A stretch of DNA of 64,000 nucleotides from Polyporus tsugae (lineage: Eukaryota; Basidiomycota; Agaricomycetes; Polyporales; Polyporaceae), in assembly GCA_024305745.1 (NCBI GenBank), contig JAHRBS010000009.1, positions 1,302,001 to 1,366,000 of the forward strand, in the 5' to 3' direction. Positions 35,234 to 44,617 of this stretch are shown here, piece after piece. Positions within the stretch are counted from its first letter, which is position 1, and each line of letters begins with the position of its first letter. A program made the position numbers and the translations under genes. The notes beneath the pieces are model-generated. The model saw only the letters and a program-made list of their open reading frames with translations, did not search any database and had not been told where the DNA came from.

Positions 35234-37036
35234 CATCCCTTCTCTCCCTCGTACCACCACCATCTGGTGGGCGCCTCCATCGTTTACGCTGCCCATACCC
35301 ACGTAGCGAGTACAGTACACCGGGGGTCCTACACCCCTTCCAATTCCTGGTCCCAGGGAGACCAAACATGCACCCAAGTACTACCCGGGCGGGGACCGGG
35401 GGGTCAAGCGGTGCGCACTACACGCGCAGCGCGCCCCCCTTGTACCTACCCCCCACACACATACCGGCCGACATGCCACTCGATGTGGCAATGTCGACCT
35501 TCACGCACTACCCCCTAGAGGGCGGACTGCCATATCGGCCCCGCTCTCGGGCACAAATCACGACGTTCGCGAAAATCGCGCTCGTCATCCCAGTCGACGA
35601 ATGGCACGAAATCCCCGCCCTTGGGGAACGTGTGTGCCAGGAGGTCGACGATACACAAGCGTTAATCGCACTCATCGATGTGATCATAAGCGAGGAGGGC
35701 ACGTTCGTTCCTGCGAGGAGCGCGTTCCATCTCCCCCCTTCACTCTTTGCCGAGGTCCCCGTCCTCATGGCAATTTATAACACACACACGGAAATGAGCA
35801 AGAATGTCCTGGTACACTTCCAGGGCGCTAGCGCTTATCTCCGATACATCTCCGAGCTTGAGGAGAACGGACACACACACGACCCGTGCGAAATACCCAA
35901 CGTAATCGCAGTCGGCGCTAGCCTGATCGCGGCCGGGTCGCTGTCCAAAACACACCCACAGGACGAAGTCTATCTCCCCGCTGATTCAAACTGGGCCATC
36001 TGGACCCCCTTTTGGGAGCGGTTCAGTACCGGCCACGCATACAGACGTATCCTGTTGATCGCCCAACGGAACACACGCCTCTTCGATGAGGTAGCGGCCG
36101 CTGATGGCAACGATCCCCGGAACGTCCCCAACAGCTGGCAACTGTGGCCGAGCGCCCACGCTGACCTCAGCCCGCCTCGCTGGCTCACGGAACACCGGCT
36201 TCGTGCCGCAGTTCCGCACGACCTTGATTCTGGACGCTACACGTACAGAATTGTCTCCTTCACAGACCCGTTCCACGGTGACTTTGTGGTTCGACAGTAC
36301 TATCACACACTCGCGCCTTGCACACGCAAAGGCCGAGTTCGTGCACACCGCCGCCGGCGCTGCGCCCCAGTTGCGCACCCGGAAGGCCCACCACCTGACT
36401 GCACGATCGGCTGCCAGCTCCCTGAGTGGCTGGTCGCGCTCGACCCTGATAAACCGCCGCCGTCGGCGGTGTTCCCCCACGTCCCTCCCTGCATGCTGCC
36501 GCCTGGCGCTGCGGCATGCAGCCCTCCCTCCGCAGACGTCACGCCCTGCATGCGTCCTCCATTGGATCGCAGCGCGTCGATCGTCGACACAAATCACACG
36601 GACACCACGCCCTGCACACTCCCACCGATGGAGCGCAGCGCGCTGATTGTCCATATCGACCAATACCTGCGCCCCCTCATGCAGGTGAACCATCGCACGC
36701 GCGGGTCCACAGTGGGTAGAACGAAGAGAAATCGTCCCCACCTGCAGATGCCTGCTATAGACGTAGCCCAGGCGGACGAGCTGGCGGGCCCCGCGTCTGA
36801 CGCGGAGGCTCCTCCTCCGGGAACACGATCGTCGGGCCGGCGGTAAGACGGAAAATTACCGACTGGCCCTCCCTACCACTCCTGGCCTTCGGCCATGGTC
36901 CTACCTGTGCACAAGCACATCGCGCCAACCGAACGTAGGATACCGGGAGACGCGCTGCCGTAGTTACATAAGCTCCTCATGTATTACAGTACTGCCGACA
37001 TCCTGAGATTATAAAAAAAAAAAAAAAAAAAAAAAA
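35234..37036 (+). mobile_element. Retroposed poly(A)-tailed unit with target-site duplications
   Basis: The unit ends in 24 uninterrupted A residues (37013-37036). It is bracketed by the direct repeat GACGATGGTGCTTTG at 35219-35233 and 37037-37051, with similarity continuing as CATCC on both sides after one extra G at the right. A 3' poly(A), variable-length target duplications and an intronless ORF are the marks of target-primed reverse transcription, as in LINE-mobilised mRNAs or LINEs themselves. The ORF inside lacks reverse-transcriptase motifs. So the unit is either a processed copy of a cellular mRNA or a non-autonomous element. The tail and duplications are nearly perfect, which suggests a young insertion. 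Confidence 0.82.
35368..36846 (+). CDS. Unknown intronless protein carried by the retroposed unit
   Basis: Not recognised. The ATG at 35368 (MHPSTTRAGTGGSSG) is the first in-frame one inside the retroposed unit and gives 492 residues. The same frame is open upstream to 35206, before the unit. The first 80 residues are Pro/Thr/Ser-rich. A globular-looking centre runs from about residue 80 to 330 (TTFAKIALVIPVDEWHEIPA, NVLVHFQGASAYLRYI, PADSNWAIWTPFWERF, RIVSFTDPFHGDFVV). A basic patch (GRVRAHRRRRCAPVAH) follows. The C-terminus is Pro/Cys-rich with degenerate repeats (TPCMRPPLDRSASIVD against TPCTLPPMERSALIVH) and a basic stretch. No reverse transcriptase, CCHC knuckle, integrase or kinase motif was seen. 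An uninterrupted frame this long suggests coding constraint or recent origin. Confidence 0.6.
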   Translation: MHPSTTRAGTGGSSGAHYTRSAPPLYLPPTHIPADMPLDVAMSTFTHYPLEGGLPYRPRSRAQITTFAKIALVIPVDEWHEIPALGERVCQEVDDTQALIALIDVIISEEGTFVPARSAFHLPPSLFAEVPVLMAIYNTHTEMSKNVLVHFQGASAYLRYISELEENGHTHDPCEIPNVIAVGASLIAAGSLSKTHPQDEVYLPADSNWAIWTPFWERFSTGHAYRRILLIAQRNTRLFDEVAAADGNDPRNVPNSWQLWPSAHADLSPPRWLTEHRLRAAVPHDLDSGRYTYRIVSFTDPFHGDFVVRQYYHTLAPCTRKGRVRAHRRRRCAPVAHPEGPPPDCTIGCQLPEWLVALDPDKPPPSAVFPHVPPCMLPPGAAACSPPSADVTPCMRPPLDRSASIVDTNHTDTTPCTLPPMERSALIVHIDQYLRPLMQVNHRTRGSTVGRTKRNRPHLQMPAIDVAQADELAGPASDAEAPPPGTRSSGRR

Positions 37037-37051
37037 GACGATGGTGCTTTG

Positions 37052-37638
37052 GCATCCGTGCACGTGGGCTAGGCCCGATCGGTGTGTCTTTCGGCGTGCT
37101 AGCGCTAGCTGCGTTGTTCTTCTCCAAGGCTCCACCAGTCGTGAATTATCGCGCGGATGGTACGTCCGACATATCGACCTTGCAATGGTTTCACGAATGG
37201 GATTAGGACATCTGCGAAGCCCTCGCGACTTCAAGAAGGTTAGGTTGTATGGCCGTAGTAGTGACAACGGCCCCGAAAGCATCTGCCAGACGATCTAGGT
37301 CGACGTCAGGCAATGCTTCGAGTCGCAGCATTGACTTGCGGTGGCATGACATCACGCACCACTGCGCTCGCACTGTCGGAGGGCTTGACAAGTGTTTGAA
37401 GTTGTTGCGCAATGCGCGTTGAACGTTAACGTTGAACCCCGGCAGAACCTGAATCAAGGACTACGATGTCACTTACCACAACTGTATACTCCAAGTTCAA
37501 TCGGCCCGACCCATTGCCCTCGAGTTCTACTCACGAGGAACTGTGCCATCCTATTATGTGCGTCTATCCTTAACATATCCGTCCCTAAGATCGTCAAAAT
37601 AGCCGCCACCGTAAGCTCCGTGCCGGCGTACCCCCAGC
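37052..37638. other. Intergenic, no gene seen
   Basis: Sequence following the right target-site duplication up to the 3' end of the GH16 gene. Open frames are short and unassigned. Confidence 0.5.
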
Positions 37639-38642
37639 CTAAGACGTCTGGTAGTCGAGCGTGATCCTCTTGATCCTCAGGATGGAGTCATGGGCGGGCG
37701 GGCCCGCAGTCCAGCGCACGTTCCCCCCGGACCACGAGTTCCAGAGGAAGGACGAGGGCTTGTTGGGCACGTTGCCAGTCAACGTCGAGACAACCTTGCC
37801 GTCGAAGAGATACTTGACCGACTTCGGGCTCCAGACGAGGGTGTACTGTGCGGCGGAGGTTCGGAGCGAAGGCGAGGTGCGTTATCGTAGGCGATCAGTG
37901 CAGCGAGCGAGGAGAAGGTGAAACGATGAGATGAGACGAGGGGTTGCGGGAACTGCGACGTACCTCGTGCTCGCCCGCGGTGGGGTCGGCTGGGTAAGCG
38001 ACCTCCGTGTGCGTGTTCCGCGAGTGGTCGCACTGCAGGTTCTGGTTCGTGAGCTGGAGCCCAGGCTTCACGTAGGTGTTGCCAGTTTTAAAGAACGAGG
38101 TGAGGAGCTCGATGTCGGACTCCTCGCAATCATTCTTGTACGTGAAGAAGCTAAAGGAGCATCGAATTAGAGAGTGCGAGGAATGGATCAGGCAAATTCG
38201 GGCTCACCCATGGCACACGCCACGGACCGGGGAAGCGATGGCGACGGTCTTGAACGTTCTGGACAGTGCGAGCAACGCGCCCAGCATTCAGCACTTCATT
38301 CCGTACAAGTCGGAATAGCACTCACCCGTAGAGGATGTTCGAGTCGTAGGTCCCAACTTCCGCGCTGTGGACAGCAGTGCCTCGAGCAGTGCCCCCAGAC
38401 ACCTTGAGTGTCAGGTATCCATTTTTGATGTCCACGTTCTCCTTGACGAAACGGTGCGGGAAGGGGTCCGCAGTAGGGTCGCTGGGGTAGTTGGTGTGTA
38501 CCTCGTAGGCGGATACGTACAGCGAGTGCTTGTCGAGGAACTGGGCAACCGTTAAGCCGGACAACGCGAAGGTTGAAAAATCAACCGAGACGGTCTTCGC
38601 GGTAGCGAGCGGGAGGAGGACAGCGAGGAAGATGGGACGCAT
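37639..38642 (-). CDS. Secreted glycoside hydrolase family 16 protein
   Basis: Beta-glucanase-type enzyme of the concanavalin A-like fold, expected to act on cell-wall beta-glucan. ATG at 38642 starts a signal peptide (MRPIFLAVLLPLATAKTVSV). The mature part has ENVDIKNGYLTLKVSGG, then FKTVAIASPVRGVCHGFFTY. The catalytic strand KNDCEESDIELLTSFF follows, where ExDxE supplies nucleophile, helper Asp and acid/base. Next come YVKPGLQLTNQNLQCDHSR, YTLVWSPKSVKYLFDGKVV, and SFLWNSWSGGNVRWTAGPP near the end. The stop is at 37639-37641 (ITLDYQTS). Short introns interrupt it, one splitting the coding sequence just before the catalytic exon. Length of about 280 residues fits fungal GH16. Whether it cleaves or transfers glucan chains cannot be told. 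Confidence 0.85.
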
Positions 38643-39546
38643 CGTAAACCAATGTAGGCAGGTAGAACAAACGGTAGAATGGAAGAAACCAAGGCGAGAA
38701 CCCCAGTTATATACAACATGCTGGCAAGAACATTGACAGAGTCCGGGCAAACAAATTCGGGCGTCTAAGGGTATTTGGACATGCGGCTCCGGATCGATCG
38801 TTGTATCTCTGCGCAATGATCGCAGTCATGTACCAACGTGGACGCGTGAAGAGGACGAAGGCGCGTACCCTCATACAGTAGTAGCATCGTCGTTACTGCG
38901 AAACGGAACGTACTTGGTAGTCTCATACCAAGACCGTCCACGTGTCAGCGTGGACGCGTGTGAGGGGATTGTCATGTCGAACCTATGTAACGTACTTGGC
39001 CGAAAAGACGGTCGGGCGGGGCACAGCGCTAGCCTTGATGAATGCCTCGATCTCCGATCCTGACCGCACTGCTGTCCTGGTGCGGTAAAATAAGCGGTAA
39101 GTATAAGTATGTACTTACTTGTGTGTGAGAGGCTCGATCCGGCGGCGCACTGTCTTTCTGTCGGCGCGGACACGGGGCGTGCGGCCGTCCCGTTTCTGAC
39201 AGACTCAGACTGGCAGGACGGTTCGAGAATATTGTCGTGTATCTATGACTCGTTGTAACCTTCGCGAATGAGATCCTATATTCCCGGAATGGTTACTCAC
39301 CTGCATCCAGGGCTCGATCATGCCGGAGTTCTGCTCGACCTTCAGTGATCGTGACGTAGCATCATCCCTCGAGGAGTCTGAGAATGGCTAAAACTTGGAA
39401 CAACTCACCATCCTAGCTCACCCGACATGGAGAGATCGCCTAGTGGAGAGTAGCACAAGCGAGAGGGCTCAGCATATGGGTAAGTACCGGGATGGGGCTG
39501 AACGGCAAGTACCGGCACGGCGGCTCACGGCGGTAGCCACAGCCCT
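38643..39546. other. Intergenic with a shared 35-bp hairpin repeat
   Basis: About 900 bases upstream of GH16 and of the truncated orphan gene. CGTGGACGCGTG occurs twice (near 38837 and 38949). The 35-bp segment at 38921-38955 recurs exactly at 62430-62464. No gene seen. Confidence 0.5.
38921..38955 (+). repeat. 35-bp dispersed repeat with hairpin, copy 1
   Basis: Starts TCTCATACCAAGACC and ends with GTCCACG, a 6-base loop and CGTGGAC. The identical 35 bases lie at 62430-62464. Flanks differ on both sides. It could be the end of a transposon family. Confidence 0.75.
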
Positions 39547-39593
39547 ATTTGTCGTTGTTTACCAAAGGCTTCGGATCCTAATAGAGACAAACA
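39547..39593 (+). repeat. Dispersed ~50-bp repeat, copy 2
   Basis: Contains GTTTACCAAAGGCTTCGG then ATCCTAA. It sits exactly at the 5' breakpoint of the truncated orphan gene that starts at 39603. Confidence 0.6.
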
Positions 39594-39602
39594 GCCGGGA
39601 TA

Positions 39603-40712
39603 GTGAACTGGATACCATCTTGCACTCCATTCCCTAACCTGACGCATCTCTTCATCTCCTTCGACCTTGAGCCAGGGCTGTACCATCCATTTGATATCCT
39701 TCAGCTCCTTTCCAACGTCCCCACGCTTGCATTACTCCATGTCGACTTCCTCCTCTATGACGCCTCCTACTCAGGCGATTGGCACCCTCCTTCTGACGCT
39801 GTTCCCCTCCTCCATCTCCGTTCTCTGGTCTTCACGCCCTGCTCGTACAAGCTACTGCGTGCAGTCTTTTCTCATCTTTGGCTCCCTGAAGACGTCTTCA
39901 TCCGCATAGAGGACGTTTCCATCGTCGCTGGCTCTGACGGATATCCTACCCCTCTTCCGCCCCTCGCTCTCCGTCTCGTTACCTCTCTCGATCTCTTCAC
40001 GGGAGATGAGCAGATCCTCATGGTCGCCGATGGGCCGACCTCCAGATTGTGGTTCGAAGGGCATCACGATGCCATGGACGCGCCGGCACCCGTCGGCTGG
40101 GAAAGATGGCTTCTGAGACTGCACGAATGTCTTACGCTGACCCACGTCACGTACCTGCATATCTACATTGACGGCGAGCCCATCTTCTGGCCGGACTTCC
40201 TGGGGCGGCTGCCTCAGGTCTCCCACCTCGCGGTCCTGTTCGGCGAGTCCAGCCATCCTTCCAACTTCATTATCCTATCCCCGATGGGGGTCTTGTGCCA
40301 CGCCCTTTCTCCGAACCTAACGGGACCCATTCCATGCCCCGTCCTCCGCAAGCTTACCGTCGAGTGGCAGGAAAATATTACCTTCGAGACCGCTGCAACT
40401 TTTCCCCTCCTCCCGGCGATGCTCACCGACCGAGCGCGTGCGGGGCATCCCATCCACTACATAGTCGTGCAAGCCGCGTCGCCCTCCCCCTCGTCCGACA
40501 CCGGCGCGGTCACAGCTCTGGACATCTTTCAAGACTTTGCGCCTTCGGTCAGCTCGGACGATACCGAGTACGAGATCAACAAGAGGGAGGACGGGGCTAA
40601 GGGTGTGTGCGCGTTCGAGATGCGCGACGTGTGGAAGATTGAGGGGGAGGACAAATATTGGGATGTGGACGATGTTGAGAAACCTCATTATGTTTTACCT
40701 CGGAGATGGTAG
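39603..40712 (+). CDS. F-box/LRR-like orphan protein, N-terminally truncated paralog
   Basis: An uninterrupted 369-codon frame. Its sequence matches residues about 110 onward of the longer open frame at 41682-43121. Shared pieces include HLHIYIDGEPIFW versus HLHVYIDGEPIFW, LPQVSHLAVLFGESS, PCPVLRKLTVEWQENITFET and AFEMRDVWKIEGEDKYWD. The F-box and following helix found in the downstream paralog are missing. Instead a dispersed repeat lies directly upstream. Such proteins are common, fast-evolving families in Agaricomycetes and are usually annotated as F-box-like substrate receptors. Without an F-box this copy may be non-functional, or it may use an unseen upstream exon. Confidence 0.65.
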   Translation: MNWIPSCTPFPNLTHLFISFDLEPGLYHPFDILQLLSNVPTLALLHVDFLLYDASYSGDWHPPSDAVPLLHLRSLVFTPCSYKLLRAVFSHLWLPEDVFIRIEDVSIVAGSDGYPTPLPPLALRLVTSLDLFTGDEQILMVADGPTSRLWFEGHHDAMDAPAPVGWERWLLRLHECLTLTHVTYLHIYIDGEPIFWPDFLGRLPQVSHLAVLFGESSHPSNFIILSPMGVLCHALSPNLTGPIPCPVLRKLTVEWQENITFETAATFPLLPAMLTDRARAGHPIHYIVVQAASPSPSSDTGAVTALDIFQDFAPSVSSDDTEYEINKREDGAKGVCAFEMRDVWKIEGEDKYWDVDDVEKPHYVLPRRW

Positions 40713-40796
40713 CAGAGACCGTCGTTTACGCTGGCGTCTTAAGATGTCCTTCGGTCGTGCTAAAGTTGTCGACTTGCTTGTGCTTCGTGCACTTCC

Positions 40797-40834
40797 GTGA
40801 AGGTTGACTTTGGCAGCGTCATACTAATCTGTTC
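40797..40834 (-). pseudogene. Relic of the last exon of a second formamidase gene
   Basis: The minus strand reads ISMTLPKSTFT after an AG acceptor, matching the last exon IGMMLPKSIFTKA of the formamidase at 43.3 kb. It stands at the same position relative to its F-box-like neighbour. Nothing else of the gene remains, so the duplicated unit once included the convergent formamidase end. Confidence 0.55.
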
Positions 40835-41137
40835 CAATCCATCCAGTAACGTCTGAAGCGCGCGAGAGAAACGAGGTGAATTTCTTCTCGTCCGTAAGGT
40901 AGTGCTTGCGATTATCGGATAGATTTAATTCTAGCCAGATGGCAGATGAACCGTGAAAATAGTCTATTACTGGTAAGTTAGGACTCGGGTGCGCACCGAG
41001 GTGTAGTAGGCGATGCGCCTTCTCAAGCAGACGGGGTGACTCCGTACGCGAAAGACGATACATGTAATATTCGGAGTGAAAGGACCAAATCGACACGGTC
41101 AGTGGTCACCACGGCAGTGGTCGATCCGGATCCATGG
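40835..41137. other. Spacer between the two orphan genes
   Basis: Minus-strand frame 40824-41096 is open but unassigned. No other feature seen. Confidence 0.35.
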
Positions 41138-41187
41138 TGTTTGTTGTTATTTACCAAAGGCTTTGGATCCTAACAGACGCAAACAAC
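41138..41187 (+). repeat. Dispersed ~50-bp repeat, copy 3
   Basis: Core TTATTTACCAAAGGCTTTGG then ATCCTAACAG. Ends carry a weak inverted repeat (GTGTTTGTTG against CAAACAACAC). Confidence 0.6.
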
Positions 41188-41456
41188 ACCCGCCACAGTC
41201 AATATCGCCCGACGCCACCGATTCCCCCGCAAAACACGCTCATTACATATCGACCACACGCTGTTTTCATACCGTTACTTTTGGCATTCGCTCCTCGTGC
41301 ATCTCCACCGGTGCGATGTTGAAGTCTTCAATCAACAAATGGTCCGTATCGTGCTCTCTCGTTTGTTTTCACGCGATAACATGTTCCACGTAGCCACACA
41401 GACGTACGTTCTCACTTTCTCAAGTCGTCTTTCCGAGGTTGACACAGTTCTGACTA

Positions 41457-43121
41457 GCTCCTGGCACCGGAGCTGCTCGTCATGGTCTTCCACGATGTCG
41501 CGGCGCTACATGAACGCAGCCCAATCGTTGTCATCCCCACATCAGGCGACGACCGTCAGGAGAACGAAGTCAACACGAAGCCATTGCTCTCTCTCTCTCT
41601 CATGTTTGCCGGTATTGGCGATATGTTGCCCTCGGAAACCCAGCTTTATGGAGACGCATACATGGGCGACGTCGCGACCAGATGGAAGTCTTCCTGGAAC
41701 GCTCGCAACCCCTGACTGTCACCCTCTTCCTCAACGTGCAACACTGGGGTGGACAGCCGGAAGGACCCCTCCCTATGGCATCTGTGGTCAAGACTCATGG
41801 TGCGCGACTACGCAGGCTCGATCTTTCCATGGTCCCCACTCGGGAAAATGTTGTTCCTTTGCTCGAGTCTCTCCAGGCACCGCACCTCGAATGTCTCACT
41901 GTAACATCGCCCTATGTATACAATTCATCCAAAGACGCAAGTGTATCCTGGGCGCCCTTGCTCAATGAAGACGCCTCATCGTTGCGAGCGCTCGCCATTA
42001 TGCCGGTGCTCGACTGGATGCCATCTTGCACATTCCCTCATCTTACACATATCTTAATCTCCTTCGATCGCAAGACTGCGCTGCACCATCCATTCGACTT
42101 AATTCATCTTCTTATCAACACGCCCGTGCTGGCATTCCTACATGTCAACTTCCTCCTATTGGGCGGACCCTACCTAGGCGATTGGCAGCCCCCTTCCGAT
42201 CCCGTTACCCTCCGCGATCTTCGCTCTCTAGTCTTCACGTCTTGCTCGTACGAGCTAATGCATACGTTTATTTCGCGTCTTTCGCTTCCCGAAGACGTCT
42301 TCATCCGCCTACAGGACACTTATAACGGGTTCAACTTTGATGGATATCCAGCCCCTCCGATTCTGCCCGTCGCCCTCCGTCCCGTTACCTCCCTCGACCT
42401 CTCGATGAGAGGTGAGCAGATCCTTATGGTGGCCGATGGATCAACGTCCGGGCTGTGGTTTGAAAGGTATCATGATATCGCAGGAGCACCTGTAGCATGG
42501 CTTCTGAGACTGCACGAATGTCTTCCCTTCTCGCACGTCACACATCTGCACGTCTACATCGATGGCGAACCCATATTTTGGCTGGAATTCCTGGCGCAGA
42601 TGCCCCAGGTTTCCCACCTCGCGGTCCTGCTAGGCGAGTCCAGCGATCCTCCCGACGCCAACGCCACTGTCCTAGTATCCTCGACGACGATCTTGTGCCG
42701 CACGCTTTCCCCGAGTCCAACGGCACCCATCCGATGCCCCGTCCTCCGCAGCCTCACCGTCGAATGGCAGGAAGAGATCACCCTCGAGACCGCTTCAACC
42801 TTTCTGCACATCTCAGCGATGCTCGCCGCCCGAGCACGCGCGGGGCATCCCATCCGCCACGTCGTCGTGCAGGCCGCGTGGCGCTTCCTCTCGTCCGACG
42901 CAGGCCCGGTCATACCTCTCTTTCAATACTTCACGCCTTTGGTCCGCCCGGACGATACCAAGTACCAGATCATCAAGAAGGAGGATGGAGTCAGGGGTCT
43001 GTGCGCGTTCAACGAGATGCGCGACGTGTGGAAGGTTGACGGGGAAGACCAGTATTGGGACATCAATGGTGACATCGTGCCAAAGGCACGCTACCATTTG
43101 CCTTATGGGGTGCAGTTGTAG
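41457..43121 (+). CDS. F-box/LRR-like orphan protein (longer paralog) with apparent frameshift
   Basis: The first visible exon begins after an AG acceptor with LLAPELLVMVFHDVAALHER, a typical fungal F-box start (LPPELL..IF). About 75 codons later the frame runs into a stop at 41713-41715. The protein resumes in another frame from MEVFLERSQPLTVTLFLNV at 41682 and stays open to the stop at 43119-43121. No GT..AG intron joins the two frames cleanly by eye, so a 1-2 nt indel near 41560-41690 is likely. The body has leucine-rich spacing (HLECLTVTS, LRALAIMPVL, LRDLRSLVFTSCSYELM) as in F-box/LRR receptors, which recruit substrates to SCF ubiquitin ligases. A preceding small exon with the true start is probably missed. 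Confidence 0.6.
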
Positions 43122-43261
43122 TGTACTAGCAGTCTTATCCTGGCGATTGCGTCCGTGCTGGAATCATAACGCTGTGAACTTGTCACGGTGTCTCGACTAC
43201 TCAACCGGCTGATCGTAGCATTACTGTTGCGAAAGGTGGGTATCGGCATTGTACAGTTGTT

Positions 43262-44617
43262 TTATGCTTTTGTGAAGATCGACTTTGGCAACATCATACC
43301 AATCTGTGAGACAGCATAAGCATCAGACTGCCTTCCAAATTGGTCACAGAGCCTTGAACGACATACCACATAGTTCGGCATGTCCACCTGACGTTCACGA
43401 AGCGAGATGACCAAGAGCGCCGATTCAGAGTCAACATGCAAGCGACGTGACTCTGGCACTCACCACTTCGTGCATCCGGAGGTCTCCAGCAACGCTGCAT
43501 AGTATGTACGCATCCACCGCGCTCAGGGCGTGCTCTGCACCGATGAAGGCGATCATGTTGCGCACAGCAGCGCGTGTCGCTTCCCGGATATCTGTGGCGC
43601 AGAGGTTATGAGAACGTCTGTACCCCGGGGATTTCGGACGTGGATCACTTACCGGAGTCGACGCCAGTCGTGCAGTAGAACTGCTCGGTGCCTGCGTGAG
43701 GGTTTCGCGTGGTGAAGTGCGGAGTCTTCACGTAGGGCTTATCCTTTAACACCGTCAGTCTGACCGTTACTTTCATGGGTGTCTCGATCGCGGTCCCTGT
43801 CGAAGGAAACATGAGGCCGGTCACTTTGGTGCGCGAGGATGACCAGGTGTTGAGGACGTACCACAGACTTCGCCGTCTCCCTGGGCCGCATGACCATCCT
43901 ACAAGGAGGGAGCCGTAAATCAGCGTCAACCCGTGCTCTAGAATAGACGAAAATCCACCCACACCAATGGAGAACAACGCGCCGGGAACCTCTACCGGCA
44001 GGTACAACGTCGACCCAGCGGTTAGGTGCCTCGTATCGATGTTGCCCCCAGTTGCGTAAGGCGGGATAGTCGAATGCGCCCCGCTCTTCCCTGGAGCGAC
44101 GCCCATCTCGCCGCAGAACGGCTTCAGCGGGATCTTGATGGCCTTCTCTTCGTCGAACCACGCATACCCATACTCACCATCCCCAACAACGTCCTTCCCA
44201 TCCCCGTTGCGGACCAGCTTCCACAGCTTCAAAGCCGGTTCTGGGAACTCGTCCGCGAGGAGCCCGAACCCCGGGATGAGCGCGGACCAACCCCAGTCCG
44301 CCGTCTCCAGGCCGCACACGTCGACGCGGAGGGTGTCGCCTGGATGGGCGTCGGCGATGTGTACCGGGCCGTTTACTTGGTCGAGCAGGGAGAAGTTTAG
44401 TGAGGCGAGGGTTGTAATGTCGGACGAAGGGGTGATTTGGCCGTTGGAGGCGTCGAGACAGTCGAAGGTGATTGTGTCTCCCGAGGAGACATGAATCACT
44501 GGAGGAATACTATTCCAGGTAGTAGAGGAGAAGCACGAAGAGCGAGAATGCATTGGATCCGTACCTGTTGTCCCAAGCAAGATGGGTCTGAGCGCGCTTG
44601 ACAGAGTGGACAGACAT
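43262..44617 (-). CDS. Formamidase/acetamidase (FmdA/AmdA family)
   Basis: Amidohydrolase releasing ammonia from formamide or a related short amide, a nitrogen-scavenging enzyme of the cytosol. ATG at 44617 gives MSVHSVKRAQTHLAWDNR. After an intron come IPPVIHVSSGDTITFDCLDA and SNGQITPSSD. NGPVHIADAHPGDTLRVDV, WSALIPGFGLLADEFPEP and IKIPLKPFCGEMGVAP are the conserved core blocks, with NIDTRHLTAGSTLYLPVEVP after them. C-terminal exons read VTGLMFPSTGTAIETP, TTGVDSGKDIREATRAAV, NMIAFIGAEHALSAVDAYIL and then VDMPNYV, with IGMMLPKSIFTKA before the stop 43262-43264. Length near 400 residues fits. It is convergent with the F-box-like gene, 140 bases apart. Confidence 0.88.

Noticed and set aside
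35206..35367. Upstream start of the retroposed ORF at 35206
   Set aside because: This start lies before the left target-site duplication, so it would not belong to the retroposed transcript.
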